From a virus: 47,089 bases of DNA. Positions within the stretch are counted from its first letter, which is position 1. Each line of letters starts with the position of its first letter. The stretch lies in IMG/VR virus record IMGVR_UViG_3300045996_001321, positions 1 to 47,089 of that record, one strand, 5' to 3'. Shown piece after piece: positions 28,522 through 37,126 of the stretch. Made by a program: the position numbers and the translations under genes. The notes beneath the pieces are model-generated. The model saw only the letters and a program-made list of their open reading frames with translations. It had not been told where the DNA came from and made no database searches.

Positions 28522-28737
28522 CTATCCACGCGCCGCCTTTAACTGCGCCAGAAACAGCCGAGCTCTCTTCCGGTAAAGCTGCCACCTCGGTCCTCTCCGC
28601 CCCGGATCGACTCCCCCTTTGGCGCGGCTGATCTCGTCAAAAGCTGGGACGGATTCGACCGCGGTGACCTGATCCGGATCACGCCTCTCTTCGACGCAGA
28701 TGGCCCGACAGACGGCTTCGAGACGCGGGTCAGTCAC
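28522..28737 (-). CDS. Hypothetical protein of lysis region
   Basis: 71 residues from GTG, overlapping the previous gene by 8 nt. RLEAVCRAICVEERRDPDQV and a basic end (WQLYRKRARLFLAQLKA). Small proteins starting with L-E-A-V-A-R-A-I-C are frequent in phages of alphaproteobacteria; unknown function. Confidence 0.7.
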   Translation of the reverse strand: MTDPRLEAVCRAICVEERRDPDQVTAVESVPAFDEISRAKGGVDPGRRGPRWQLYRKRARLFLAQLKAARG

Positions 28738-28900
28738 AGGAGTTTCCGCCCTTGACGGCCTCCTCGGCCATCAGAGTCAGTTCGGAAAACACGTCCTCCG
28801 CATTGCTCGCCACACCGGCTTGAGATCCCTGATGGATAACGTCGGCAAGAGACGGGGCTTCCTCGAGAAAGCGTTCGGCGAAAGCGCGAGGTGTGATCAT
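28730..28900 (-). CDS. Small hypothetical protein
   Basis: 56 residues, acidic and helical (RAFAERFLEEAPSLADVIHQ). It links two genes by an ATGA overlap at its start and an 8-nt overlap at its end. Function unknown. Confidence 0.6.
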   Translation of the reverse strand: MITPRAFAERFLEEAPSLADVIHQGSQAGVASNAEDVFSELTLMAEEAVKGGNSCD

Positions 28901-29262
28901 GGCCGTTCCTTCACATTTGCTGGGTCGCTGGGCTCGTTCGCCACCCGCACGTCGAGCGGTTCGCCGGCTTTTTCGCCCACCCGAAGCGCGTCCGTTACCG
29001 CCGTTGCCATCAGGCCGGTGTTGTCGGCTCGCTTGGCGTCCAGCGCGTCCTGCCCAACCTTGCTGACGAAGTAGAAGCCGAGCGCCAGCGTTGCCATGCC
29101 GCTGAGCTGTCCGACCATGTAGACGACAAGTTCCTTGTTCTCCGCCGGGATGACCTTGAACACGAACATCGGCAGCGTCGAGATGAAGGCCCCCACGAGC
29201 AGGAAGGCGAGCAGGTTCCGGACCCGCTCGATCTCGTCAATCGGGGTGCGGGGCTCGGTCAA
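28897..29262 (-). CDS. Holin-like membrane protein
   Basis: 121 residues. Two membrane segments, NLLAFLLVGAFISTLPMFVF (17-36) and MVGQLSGMATLALGFYFVSK (48-67), with a charged, mainly polar C-terminal tail. Size and layout fit class II holins, which make holes in the inner membrane at lysis. The neighbours on both sides also carry membrane or coiled-coil segments, so this is probably the lysis cassette. ATGA overlap upstream. Confidence 0.65.
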   Translation of the reverse strand: MTEPRTPIDEIERVRNLLAFLLVGAFISTLPMFVFKVIPAENKELVVYMVGQLSGMATLALGFYFVSKVGQDALDAKRADNTGLMATAVTDALRVGEKAGEPLDVRVANEPSDPANVKERP

Positions 29263-29903
29263 TTCGCGGCCCCTCCGAAGCTATTGTAGAGGGTGATCGC
29301 CGCGATGATCGCTCCAATGATTATGACGATCATGCTGGTATTGGAGCGGAGGTCGACGCGCCCGTCATTCTTGCCCTGACCCTCGGACATATTCCGGCTC
29401 AGCGCCTCGATCGTCGCGGCCATCCGGGCAAGCTGCGGATCGCGTTCGGCGCTCTTGCCGCTGCCCTCATAGCTGGCGCGTTCGAGCTGGGCGATGCGCT
29501 CGGCCAGCGGCGTGTAGATGGCGGCTGCGGCCTTTGCCGCAGCGTCGGCGGTCGTGGCTACCAGATCGCGTAGCGTCGACGCCGAGACCGACACTTGCAT
29601 CGCCAGCGCCGACGCGGCCGCCGCAGCCCTTTCTCTGTCCAGCGCGGCTGCTGCCACATCGACATCGCGGATCGCGTCGAGACGCTGGGATTCCTTCTCG
29701 TCAAGCTCGCGGGCGTGCGCGGCGCGAAGATCTCCTATTTCCTTCGCGTGGGCGTGCTTGGTATCGCTAAGCTTCTCGGCTGCCTCAAGCGCCTGATCCA
29801 CTCGGCGCCCTTCGGCCGCAACGAGATCGAGGACGTTCTTGGTCGGATCGACGGCCGGATTCCCCTGCGGATCGACCCCCTCCCCGGGTCGCGGCTCAGC
29901 CAC
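29259..29903 (-). CDS. Coiled-coil protein with C-terminal membrane anchor
   Basis: 214 residues. I chose GTG 29903 (GGAGGG upstream) over TTG 29921. Residues 20-110 are coiled coil (AEGRRVDQALEAAEKLSDTK, ARELDEKESQRLDAIRDVDV), and the last 25 hold a membrane segment (MIVIIIGAIIAAITLYNSF). Tail-anchored coiled-coil proteins of this type occur in phage lysis regions; it may be a spanin-like or holin-partner protein. Confidence 0.75.
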   Translation of the reverse strand: MAEPRPGEGVDPQGNPAVDPTKNVLDLVAAEGRRVDQALEAAEKLSDTKHAHAKEIGDLRAAHARELDEKESQRLDAIRDVDVAAAALDRERAAAAASALAMQVSVSASTLRDLVATTADAAAKAAAAIYTPLAERIAQLERASYEGSGKSAERDPQLARMAATIEALSRNMSEGQGKNDGRVDLRSNTSMIVIIIGAIIAAITLYNSFGGAAN

Positions 29904-30345
29904 TCCGCCCTCCCCTTGCAAGTCGGTCGTGCTGCTTCAACAGTGAGTCGAGAACTGGCGTGCGATGCTCCGGCGGAATGGCGCGCCCGACCTCAAGCTG
30001 ATATGCGATGAACTGGCGCTCGATCCCGTCGAGCTTCTTGCTCTGCTTTCGGTAGTTTTCATCTCTTTCGCGGCCGGCCTCGCGCATCCTTTGCAGCTCC
30101 CCTTCGCAGCGTTCATGCGCTTCCCGCTGCGCCGTTATGTCGCGCACAAGATTGTCGATCACGAACTGCAAGTTCGTCCGGCCATCCGCGCTGATCTCAA
30201 GCTGAAAGTCCTGGTCGCGGGCCTTTTCCGCGAGCTTCAGGCGCCGGTTGTCGACATAGAGCTTGACGGCGATGCCGAGAATGCCAGCGATAAAGCCGGT
30301 CGTCATCCATGGCCTGATCAACTCAAGCGCGTTTCCCCAATCCAT
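29896..30345 (-). CDS. Membrane-anchored coiled-coil protein (inner-spanin-like)
   Basis: 149 residues. An N-terminal membrane segment (WMTTGFIAGILGIAVKLYV, residues 13-31) is followed by a long charged coiled coil (DNLVRDITAQREAHERCEGE, REAGRERDENYRKQSKKLDG). This is the layout of an inner-membrane spanin (Rz). The start shares bases with the upstream stop (TAATG). Confidence 0.7.
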   Translation of the reverse strand: MDWGNALELIRPWMTTGFIAGILGIAVKLYVDNRRLKLAEKARDQDFQLEISADGRTNLQFVIDNLVRDITAQREAHERCEGELQRMREAGRERDENYRKQSKKLDGIERQFIAYQLEVGRAIPPEHRTPVLDSLLKQHDRLARGGRSG

Positions 30346-30824
30346 TATTTCGCCTCCCCTTCCCGAGCAGCATTCGGTTGAGGAGGACGCCGACGAAAAC
30401 GAAGCCTGAAACGGCCAGTACGATACCCATGAGCAATCCCCACGCCCAAGGTTAAGAAACACTCCACGGCGAAACAGATGTTCGTCCCCACGACGAAGAC
30501 GAATATCTGATATCGCGACGGGTCGGCGCCGGCCGCCGCGAAGTTCACGGTGATCCCGATGGAGGCGAGATTGACGGCCACCAAAGCAATCAGGAGGCGA
30601 TAGCCCGTCGCCCCCCAAGCACAGTAGGCGGCCAGCGCCACCAGGACCTCGATCAGCGTGTAAGGGCCTGAATGGGCGGTGATCGGCACGGTGAAATAGA
30701 GGATGTTGGTCACGACGTAGCCAGCCGCCAGCATCCAGCCGATCCAGCGCAGATCCTCATCCTTCCACGTCGCCCAGACGGCCAGCGCGGCAAGGGCGCC
30801 GTAGAAGACGAGAGCGAGCATCAT
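30345..30824 (-). CDS. Multi-pass membrane protein of lysis region
   Basis: 159 residues with four probable membrane segments (LALVFYGALAALAVWATW; MLAAGYVVTNILYFTVPI; YRLLIALVAVNLASIGITV; IFVFVVGTNICFAVECFLTL) and an Arg-rich C-terminus. Not a typical holin in size. It may be a holin/antiholin or an unrelated conversion protein. ATGA overlap upstream. Confidence 0.75.
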   Translation of the reverse strand: MMLALVFYGALAALAVWATWKDEDLRWIGWMLAAGYVVTNILYFTVPITAHSGPYTLIEVLVALAAYCAWGATGYRLLIALVAVNLASIGITVNFAAAGADPSRYQIFVFVVGTNICFAVECFLTLGVGIAHGYRTGRFRLRFRRRPPQPNAAREGEAK

Positions 30825-31015
30825 CCTTCGGGGTCCTTGGGCCGGCCGCCGCCGAAGGTCGTCACATCGTCATCAGACAGGCCTAGCAAGTCCTTGTGCC
30901 TCACCATCAGCTCGGCAAGCAGGTTGTGGAGATTGCGGACGTTGCGGCGCGACGGGTCCGCCTCGGCATTGTTGAGGGCGTCGCGAATGCTCTGGATGTC
31001 ACTTTGAACCGACAT
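30821..31015 (-). CDS. Small hypothetical protein after tailspike
   Basis: 64 residues. Start ATG 31015 has AAGGAG 7 nt upstream. Helical (DIQSIRDALNNAEADPSRRN, LHNLLAELMVRHKDLLGLSD). Unknown function; first gene of the lysis-like cassette. Confidence 0.7.
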   Translation of the reverse strand: MSVQSDIQSIRDALNNAEADPSRRNVRNLHNLLAELMVRHKDLLGLSDDDVTTFGGGRPKDPEG

Positions 31016-31026
31016 GTTCATTCTCC

Positions 31027-33099
31027 TTATGGATCAATCGCTCCGTAGAGATTCCATACGCCGGGCTCTCCAGCGGTCACACATACCCAGCCGATCTTGC
31101 CTCCGGCAACGGGCACAGTATTGTAAACGATTTCTCCGACAGCATGATAACCGCTAGTTGGCGCCGCTGCCGCACGACTGATTGACCTTGCGGCAGCACC
31201 GGTGCCGAGAAAGATTTCCGAAACCACAACCTTGCCCGCTTGAGCGGTAGACCTCCCCCCGGTGAAGGCCGTATTCGTCCCCGTGAAGGTGATAAATGCG
31301 CCGGATACCCCAAGCTCGAACTTCGTGTCGACGTCCTGGTTTCCGTAGAAGGCGTCCGGGTGCAGCGTCGGATGACTGAGGGTCAGCCACCCACCGGCGC
31401 CGAGATCGCCCCCGAACTTGGCCGTCAGGAACTCTCCGTTGTAGTAGCGCTTTTCGGCGAGGAAGCCGCCCGGATTCAGGATGGCGCCGTTTCGGCCCTT
31501 AATCTGGGCACTGGCGCTCCACTGGCTGACAGCGGCTTGCCCACCGATCGATAACTGCGGGCTTCGAACCTGGGCTGGGGGCTGTCCGTCCTCGCCGTAG
31601 CAAGCCTCCCAAACGCTGTCCGCGACGGCGCTGTTGCCGCCGTAGCTCCCGCCGTTCTTCCACGTCATTCCACTGACCCACAGCGGTATCCCGTCGATCG
31701 GGCCGGTACCGAAGTAGAAGGGCACCCACACCGCCTGATTAGTGCCGGGGGTTGTGGTTGATGCCGCGACTGTCTGCCCGATGGCGGTATGATACCAGCA
31801 ATATAGGGACGTTCCGGCATAGGCCCATTTATAGCCGTCGGCCTCCGTGACTCCATCCGTGTCCGTGTGGGTAGGCGCGTTGGCGGTGTTCCCGGCCCCG
31901 GCCTTCTGGAGGAGATAGAGCTTGCTCGCGTTCGTCCGGTACTGGCCGCCGGGGTTGACGACGGCATAGGCGGTCCCCGTCACCCAGGCGGGCCATGGAA
32001 CGGCGCAGGCGGCGCCAACCGCGCCCATCTTATGCCCCTCGTAAATAAACCCAAGCCCATTTCCCGCAGAATGATGGCCGATATGGCTGTTGCTGAGAAA
32101 GGCGTCGTCATAAATTCCAAATCCGCCGTTGGAGTACACGTCGCAACCGTAGGTGGAAATGACGTTGGCATCGCCGTTCAGGAGATGGATGCCGTTTCCA
32201 CCGTTGCCGCCGCACTGGCAGAAAAGGATGCGCGCGCTGTTCGCGTTGTTGGGATGAAGTCCGGACGAAGCACCGAAGCCGGTTATGCTCTCGATCCGGA
32301 TCCCGTCGCCGGGAAAGGCGTTGAAGGTGCAGCGGATAACGTCGCCGCGGATAACGGCATGGAGGCCATGATGTCCGGTCCCGGCCGCCGCCCGGCTGTT
32401 GCAGGCGATGTTCTCGAGCCGCCATCCCGAGGCGGTGGTCGTCGCCGCGCCGAGTATCCCATCGTGATCGGTCCAGGGGCCGTGAAACTCGAACCCGCCC
32501 AAGTCGAAGTCGAACGTGGTCGCATAACCGGCACGCTGGGAATTGGACTGCCCCTCGAGCCACAGCGCGCATTTGACAACCCATGGCTCGGCAAAGCGGA
32601 AATGGCCGGCCGGGGCGGTGACTCGGATCGCGGGATTGCCGCCAGAGGCAGGCGTCGGGTTGTTGGCGAGGAGAAAGGCGAGGAGTCCGTCTACGGCGTC
32701 GCTGTTGGACTCCGCCAGCGCATCATCGTCGCCGGCCACGATCCCGAAGTCGGTTATGTCGACCGTTTGGCCGGCGGTGCCCGTGCCGGTGTTGTACGGA
32801 TCGATATCGTCTATTGTGCTGCTGTCTTCGTCCTCCAGGACGGCGCGGTAGGTGACGGTCGGATCCAGGTAGATCGGCACGAACTTGCCGCTGCTGTTCG
32901 CCGTGACGACCGCGCCCAACTCCGTCTCGAGCTCGAAATCGGCGTAGACCGACTCCGGCGAAGAGGTTCCCGTGCGATAGAAATTCCACGTCGCCCCGCT
33001 AATCGGGTTGCCGTTGCTGTCGAGCGCGGGCGTGAGCGCGGGGATGAAAAGGCTCAATTGCGCCTCCATTGCGGGATTGGTAAGAAGGGTCGATGACAC
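31027..33099 (-). CDS. Tailspike protein (parallel beta-helix)
   Basis: 690 residues from GTG 33099, or about 680 from ATG 33069; neither has a good ribosome-binding site. Residues 12-100 form a head-binding-like start (SGATWNFYRTGTSSPESVYA, SGKFVPIYLDPTVTYRAVLE) known from many phage tailspikes. Residues 150-350 show the Gly/Asn/Asp-rich repeated strands of a right-handed beta-helix (GFEFHGPWTDHDGI, NAFPGDGIRIESITGFGASS). Such spikes bind and often cleave surface polysaccharide. It replaces a tail fibre in a short-tailed phage. The C-terminal 100 residues are a separate, probably trimerising domain. Confidence 0.85.
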   Translation of the reverse strand: MSSTLLTNPAMEAQLSLFIPALTPALDSNGNPISGATWNFYRTGTSSPESVYADFELETELGAVVTANSSGKFVPIYLDPTVTYRAVLEDEDSSTIDDIDPYNTGTGTAGQTVDITDFGIVAGDDDALAESNSDAVDGLLAFLLANNPTPASGGNPAIRVTAPAGHFRFAEPWVVKCALWLEGQSNSQRAGYATTFDFDLGGFEFHGPWTDHDGILGAATTTASGWRLENIACNSRAAAGTGHHGLHAVIRGDVIRCTFNAFPGDGIRIESITGFGASSGLHPNNANSARILFCQCGGNGGNGIHLLNGDANVISTYGCDVYSNGGFGIYDDAFLSNSHIGHHSAGNGLGFIYEGHKMGAVGAACAVPWPAWVTGTAYAVVNPGGQYRTNASKLYLLQKAGAGNTANAPTHTDTDGVTEADGYKWAYAGTSLYCWYHTAIGQTVAASTTTPGTNQAVWVPFYFGTGPIDGIPLWVSGMTWKNGGSYGGNSAVADSVWEACYGEDGQPPAQVRSPQLSIGGQAAVSQWSASAQIKGRNGAILNPGGFLAEKRYYNGEFLTAKFGGDLGAGGWLTLSHPTLHPDAFYGNQDVDTKFELGVSGAFITFTGTNTAFTGGRSTAQAGKVVVSEIFLGTGAAARSISRAAAAPTSGYHAVGEIVYNTVPVAGGKIGWVCVTAGEPGVWNLYGAIDP

Positions 33100-33263
33100 C
33101 GAAACAGCGGGCTTTGTTGGCGGGCGGAGTGGCCGGAGTGGCTGTCGCTGCCTTCCGGCTGCGTGGCGATGTGGCTTTCGATGTCGGCGTTTTGATCGGT
33201 GGTGCGCTGGGTGGGATGGCCCTGGCCTATTTGATATCGCTGGCCGTCGGCTGGCTTAGGTGA
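33093..33263 (+). CDS. Small two-segment membrane protein (plus strand, immI-like position)
   Basis: 56 residues. AAGAAGGG lies just before the ATG. Two membrane segments: ALLAGGVAGVAVAAF (7-21) and VGVLIGGALGGMALAYLISL (31-50). It is encoded on the strand opposite to the late genes, between the large ejection gene and the tailspike. That is where P22 keeps its oppositely transcribed immI/sieA region. Its stop overlaps the start of a second small membrane gene (GTGA). A role in superinfection exclusion or conversion is inferred from position and topology only; it is not similar in length to SieA. Confidence 0.65.
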   Translation: MTPKQRALLAGGVAGVAVAAFRLRGDVAFDVGVLIGGALGGMALAYLISLAVGWLR

Positions 33264-33376
33264 GGGAGTTCTTTTCCCCGCTGCGGCGCCCGATATTCTG
33301 GATTCTTCTGCCTGTGGGGTGGTATTTCCTGCCGAATCTATTCATCTTCCTTAGCGGCAGCCGAGGTGGTTGGTGA
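33260..33376 (+). CDS. Tiny membrane protein (plus strand, second of pair)
   Basis: 38 residues from GTG 33260, coupled to the gene before by GTGA. One hydrophobic segment, IFWILLPVGWYFLPNLFIFL (12-31), rich in aromatic residues, with basic N-terminus (REFFSPLRRP). Its last 39 nt overlap the end of the minus-strand ejection gene in antisense. Confidence 0.55.
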   Translation: MREFFSPLRRPIFWILLPVGWYFLPNLFIFLSGSRGGW

Positions 33377-35965
33377 GGCGCTGAATGCGCTTTCCAGCCG
33401 AGCCTGGAGCGCGGTGATCTGGTTTGCCAGCGCAGGGTTGCGCGCCGCTGCCACACTCAGCGATCGAACCGCCGACTGACCTTCGCTAGGCGTCTTAGCG
33501 CTTCCGATACGAGCCAGAGCCCTAGCCACAGACGGAGATGCCAAGAGGCTGCCCGCAGCGTATTGCGTCCCCAAGGCCGCCGCCAGAGGGACAATGCCAG
33601 CAAACGCCGACGTCACGGTAAGGCCGGTCATGCCGACGCTCCCCGTATTGGACCTGTTCGCATACCGCCCGGCGCGCTTCACCTCACTCGAAATGCGCGC
33701 CAGCTTATCGATCGCCTCGCGTCCCTCGCCGGTGAAAAGAGCGTTGCGCGCAGTACGCTCCATGTCGTTCCAGCGAGTGAGGAACCCATCGAAGGTGAAA
33801 GCCCCCCCGACGTCATCCTGAGCGCCGCTGGAAGCCTTACCCAGAGCGTTGATGAGGGTTGCCCGGACTGTGCCGGCCTCTTCCTCCGGAAGCGCCTGGA
33901 CAAAGCCGCGCAGCCGTTCACCATTGCCCTTTGCGGCAGCTTGAAGCGCTCTGAACACTTCCTCGCCGGACCTCTCACCCTTTTTGCCGACGATGGGCAT
34001 AAGGAAGTTGTCGAGCGCGTCCACCCGCGCCGCCCATGCTGCATCCGCTTGCCGGTAAATGTCTGCGGCCTCGCTTTTGCCCAAAGCCGTCAAGGAGTCG
34101 GCGATGTCGTCGCTGGCGCTCTGGACGATCTCGTTAACCCGCCGCTCGATGTCGGAACCGCGAAGGCCGTCCTTGAAGAACTTGTCCCTAAGCTGGGTTC
34201 GCATTCCGCGGATGCCCTGGACCGTTACTCCGTCCGGAAACCGAGTGGTCAATTCGTCCCGAAGGGCCTGCAAATATTTTGCGCCTTCCGTTCCGCCTGG
34301 AATGCTGTTCAGGTCGGCCAAATTGTCGTCTATAGTCGCAAGGGCTTTGACCGGAACTACGCGCGCGTCGGCAGCGACGTTGGCGGCGCGGTCATAAAGT
34401 CTGCTGATGTCAGTGCGACTGGCGGAGCGGTACTTGAGCGCGCCCCGCACCGCCGCTTGGCCTGCAGCTTCGGAATTGAGAATGGCCCCCTCCGCACCGG
34501 CTATCGTGCGCAGCGCTCGGGAACCCCCCTCGGTCATGCGTTCGACGGCTCGAGCTACGGGGTAGGCTCCGCCTGGCGTCTGGGCTGCCGCTGCCGTAGC
34601 GAGGCGCGTTGTCGGGCCTCCGGTGACAACCGGCATGATGTCGATCTTCAAAGCGGCTGCGTCATCGGCCACTTGGCGCCGGGATGTCCGTGGCGGGGGC
34701 GTTGGACGCGGAGCAATCGGCACTTTCCCGACGGCGCGCTCCGCCAATCCAGCAAGGGCGCTTTGGGGGGCGCCTAGGACCCCTCCCGTGAATTGTGAGG
34801 CTATACGCGCTGCCTTTCCGGCGCCGTCTTGAGGAGTCGGAGCGATTTTCTCGATCACTCCGCCGATGGTGCCAGGATTGCGCCACTGCTCGGCGGCCCA
34901 CCGGGCGTTTTCTTCCACACCGGTTGCCCCCAGAGCGCTGGCAACGCCCGCCACTCCTTCGGCTCCCAGCGAGAGTGTCCCGCTCAAGGCATTCGTGAAC
35001 GCGTCCGGGATGGCGGCCATGCCCTGGCCTATCCCCGCGACCGTGTTAATCGAGGCGTCGCCTAATTGGCTCAGCAGACTCGGTGTGCCTGAGGCGCTCG
35101 GGGCGTCCCCAACGACTTTCGCGTCCTTGCGGCCGATCGCCTGCCGAAGCTCGACAGGATCAAAGGTCAGGTTCAACTCCTGGCCGTAGCGAGCCACGTC
35201 TTCGTAGGACGCTCCGCTGCGGATTTTCTCTTGAAACAAACGGTTGCGCTGCTCGAACGGCAGCGATGGGAGGCTGACTTCCTTCGCCCCAGGGCCAGAG
35301 CCCATTTTTAGCCCTTCGATGGTCTCCGCGCGCAGGCGCTTCTTGGCCTCAAGGGTGGCAGGGTCATCGCCCGACTGCGGGAAATAGGTCCGATATGCGG
35401 ATGCAAACTCTTCCGGCGGGATAGCGGCGCCAGACTCATAGCGCAGGGCGGCGGTGATAAATCCGCGCGCGTTGGCATCTGCCGCCTGCCTCTCGGCAGA
35501 GGTAATGTAGCTTTCATAGTCGTCCGGAACGATGGCCCGGCCGATAGTCAGAGAAAGCGGGGGCGCGCCGACGCCGGTTTGCTCATAGGCTTGATTCGCC
35601 TTTGCGGCGCGGCTGTAGAAGCCTGTCGCCTTGCTCTGCTCTACCCCGAGGGCGCCGGTCGGGTCGGCCGCCTTCCTCTCCAACGCCTGAAGCTCAAGCT
35701 CGGCCTTCCGGGCGTCTGCCTCGGCCTTCCTGGCGTCTGCCGGCGCATTCCCCAAAGCAGCACGGTCGCGAGCAAGGCCCACCTCGTCGCGCTCCGCTAC
35801 GATAGGCCGAACAGGAGCGGGGGCAGGCTGACGGGGCGCTACAACCTGCCGAAGAGGCGGAGGCGCGGCGGCTTCAGGAGTGTCAACGACAATCTGCCCG
35901 CCGACAATCCGCCCCATTTCTCCATTCGGACCGCGAACGCGCTTGCCCTCAAGCTCCTGAAGCAT
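33338..35965 (-). CDS. Large internal/ejection protein (gp16-like position)
   Basis: 875 residues. ATG 35965 shares a base with the stop of the transglycosylase gene (TGATG). The N-terminal 120 residues are low-complexity and coiled coil (DARKAEADARKAELELQALE); the middle has Gly/Ala-rich amphipathic stretches (INTVAGIGQGMAAIPDAFTN, LGAEGVAGVASALGATGVEE) suited to membrane entry; the rest is helical. The order transglycosylase, large Ala-rich protein, tailspike matches the ejection-protein block of P22-like phages, whose proteins leave the virion with the DNA and form a channel into the cell. Assignment by position and composition. Confidence 0.8.
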   Translation of the reverse strand: MLQELEGKRVRGPNGEMGRIVGGQIVVDTPEAAAPPPLRQVVAPRQPAPAPVRPIVAERDEVGLARDRAALGNAPADARKAEADARKAELELQALERKAADPTGALGVEQSKATGFYSRAAKANQAYEQTGVGAPPLSLTIGRAIVPDDYESYITSAERQAADANARGFITAALRYESGAAIPPEEFASAYRTYFPQSGDDPATLEAKKRLRAETIEGLKMGSGPGAKEVSLPSLPFEQRNRLFQEKIRSGASYEDVARYGQELNLTFDPVELRQAIGRKDAKVVGDAPSASGTPSLLSQLGDASINTVAGIGQGMAAIPDAFTNALSGTLSLGAEGVAGVASALGATGVEENARWAAEQWRNPGTIGGVIEKIAPTPQDGAGKAARIASQFTGGVLGAPQSALAGLAERAVGKVPIAPRPTPPPRTSRRQVADDAAALKIDIMPVVTGGPTTRLATAAAAQTPGGAYPVARAVERMTEGGSRALRTIAGAEGAILNSEAAGQAAVRGALKYRSASRTDISRLYDRAANVAADARVVPVKALATIDDNLADLNSIPGGTEGAKYLQALRDELTTRFPDGVTVQGIRGMRTQLRDKFFKDGLRGSDIERRVNEIVQSASDDIADSLTALGKSEAADIYRQADAAWAARVDALDNFLMPIVGKKGERSGEEVFRALQAAAKGNGERLRGFVQALPEEEAGTVRATLINALGKASSGAQDDVGGAFTFDGFLTRWNDMERTARNALFTGEGREAIDKLARISSEVKRAGRYANRSNTGSVGMTGLTVTSAFAGIVPLAAALGTQYAAGSLLASPSVARALARIGSAKTPSEGQSAVRSLSVAAARNPALANQITALQARLESAFSASPTTSAAAKEDE

Positions 35966-36369
35966 CAGCGTCCTCTCATTCTGGCTAGAACCTGATCGGC
36001 ATAGCGACGGGTTTTTGGCCCCCACAGTTGCTGATCCGGCCCGCCATGGTAGTACATCAGCGCCTTGCGTGGGTCGCCACCGTGGCGCTCAAGACCTTCC
36101 CGCAGATAAGCTTCGCCGATCGCTCGCTGGTAGCTGGCAGCGGCTTCGTCCGTTCCGCGCATCAGGTCGGGCCGCCACGGCAGGCCCAGCTTTTGCGCCA
36201 TCTCCTTGCCTGTCCCGTCTTGAACCTGCATCAGCCCGAAGGCCTGCCCGTAGGGCGTCTGCGGCCCGGCAACCCCTGCCCTGCCGCCGCTCTCCTGCTG
36301 AAGCACGGCGGCCGACAGATCAGGGAAAGGTGCCCGAGCCGGCCGGGCTCGGACCTCCTTCTTCATCAT
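35965..36369 (-). CDS. Lytic transglycosylase (SLT domain)
   Basis: 134 residues. The SLT fold is visible: AAVLQQESGGR with the catalytic Glu26, YGQAFGLMQVQDGTGKEMA, AIGEAYLREGLERHGGDPRK and ALMYYHGGPDQQL. It cuts peptidoglycan between MurNAc and GlcNAc. In the ejection block it probably opens the cell wall during DNA entry. No other endolysin was found, so it may also serve at lysis. ATG 36369 overlaps the previous gene by 50 nt. Confidence 0.9.
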   Translation of the reverse strand: MMKKEVRARPARAPFPDLSAAVLQQESGGRAGVAGPQTPYGQAFGLMQVQDGTGKEMAQKLGLPWRPDLMRGTDEAAASYQRAIGEAYLREGLERHGGDPRKALMYYHGGPDQQLWGPKTRRYADQVLARMRGR

Positions 36370-37126
36370 CGATCACTTCCCAACCGGGCGGCAAGGCGCC
36401 TTGAACGACCCGCGCCGCTGGTACGGCCCCCGCACCCCCGCGACCAATGCCGATGCGATCCTGCACATGAATGCCCCCGGCCCCGGATACGACCTTCGGG
36501 TAGGGAGACTCGAAAAGCGCTTCGCCGGTCGCCTTGTCTATCGCCACGCCGTCGATGACGACGATATCCCGCGCCCCGGCCTTCTTCCCAAGCGCGATGT
36601 CCGCCTGCAAATTGGCGTCGGATGGATCGTAGCCCGCGATCACATTTTCGGGGATGCCTCGCGCGATCAGGCGCGGCGCGATTGAGGCCAGGAACGGCTT
36701 GCGCTCCTCATAAGGCATTTCCGCGAGCTGGCGATAGATAGGCGTCAGGACGGTCGCTGTCTCTCCCAACTGCTTGCGCTGGTCGTCCGACATCTCCCCG
36801 AGCTGCTTGGCGTAGTCCATATCGCCGACGGTCAGGGCCGCCGTTCGGGCTCCGGCCAAATCTCCTCGCGCGGCCTGTTGCCCGATCGTCCGGCGGGAGG
36901 TGATCTGCTCGCGCTCCAGAGCGGCTCGCTGAACGCGCATCCCCAGCTCCGGATTGACCGCCGTCAGGCCCGCCAGTGCGCTTTGGTTCGTCGGATCTCG
37001 CGCGAAGGCCGCCAAGGCGCTGTCCTGCCTGCCCTGGATGCGCAAGGCCCGCCCGTGCTGCATTCCTTCGCTGAAGCGCGCGCCGACGTCGACGGGAGGG
37101 CCGAGCAATTCCCACCGGATATTCAT
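36320..37126 (-). CDS. Putative ejection/internal virion protein
   Basis: 268 residues, helical with Gln/Arg/Ala-rich repeats (LAGLTAVNPELGMRVQRAAL, EQITSRRTIGQQAARGDLAG), and a C-terminal beta-type part with VIDGVAIDKATGEALFESPY. Located between the gp7-like protein and the transglycosylase. The pattern of repeated hydrophilic helices is usual for phage internal proteins. The ATG overlaps the upstream stop (ATGA). Confidence 0.7.
   Translation of the reverse strand: MNIRWELLGPPVDVGARFSEGMQHGRALRIQGRQDSALAAFARDPTNQSALAGLTAVNPELGMRVQRAALEREQITSRRTIGQQAARGDLAGARTAALTVGDMDYAKQLGEMSDDQRKQLGETATVLTPIYRQLAEMPYEERKPFLASIAPRLIARGIPENVIAGYDPSDANLQADIALGKKAGARDIVVIDGVAIDKATGEALFESPYPKVVSGAGGIHVQDRIGIGRGGAGAVPAARVVQGALPPGWEVIDDEEGGPSPAGSGTFP

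Noticed and set aside
28119-28529. A 136-residue minus-strand ORF over the tRNA region
   Set aside because: Its protein (RGLEPRLTASKAVVLPL, ADSNRR) is the well-known false product of reading tRNA genes in antisense.
31867-33096. Long plus-strand ORF (409 aa) antisense to the tailspike
   Set aside because: Low-complexity Arg/Gly/Val product with no start signal; a G+C-driven shadow of the tailspike gene.
31027-33099. Diversity-generating retroelement for the tailspike
   Set aside because: No reverse transcriptase and no template repeat seen in the window.
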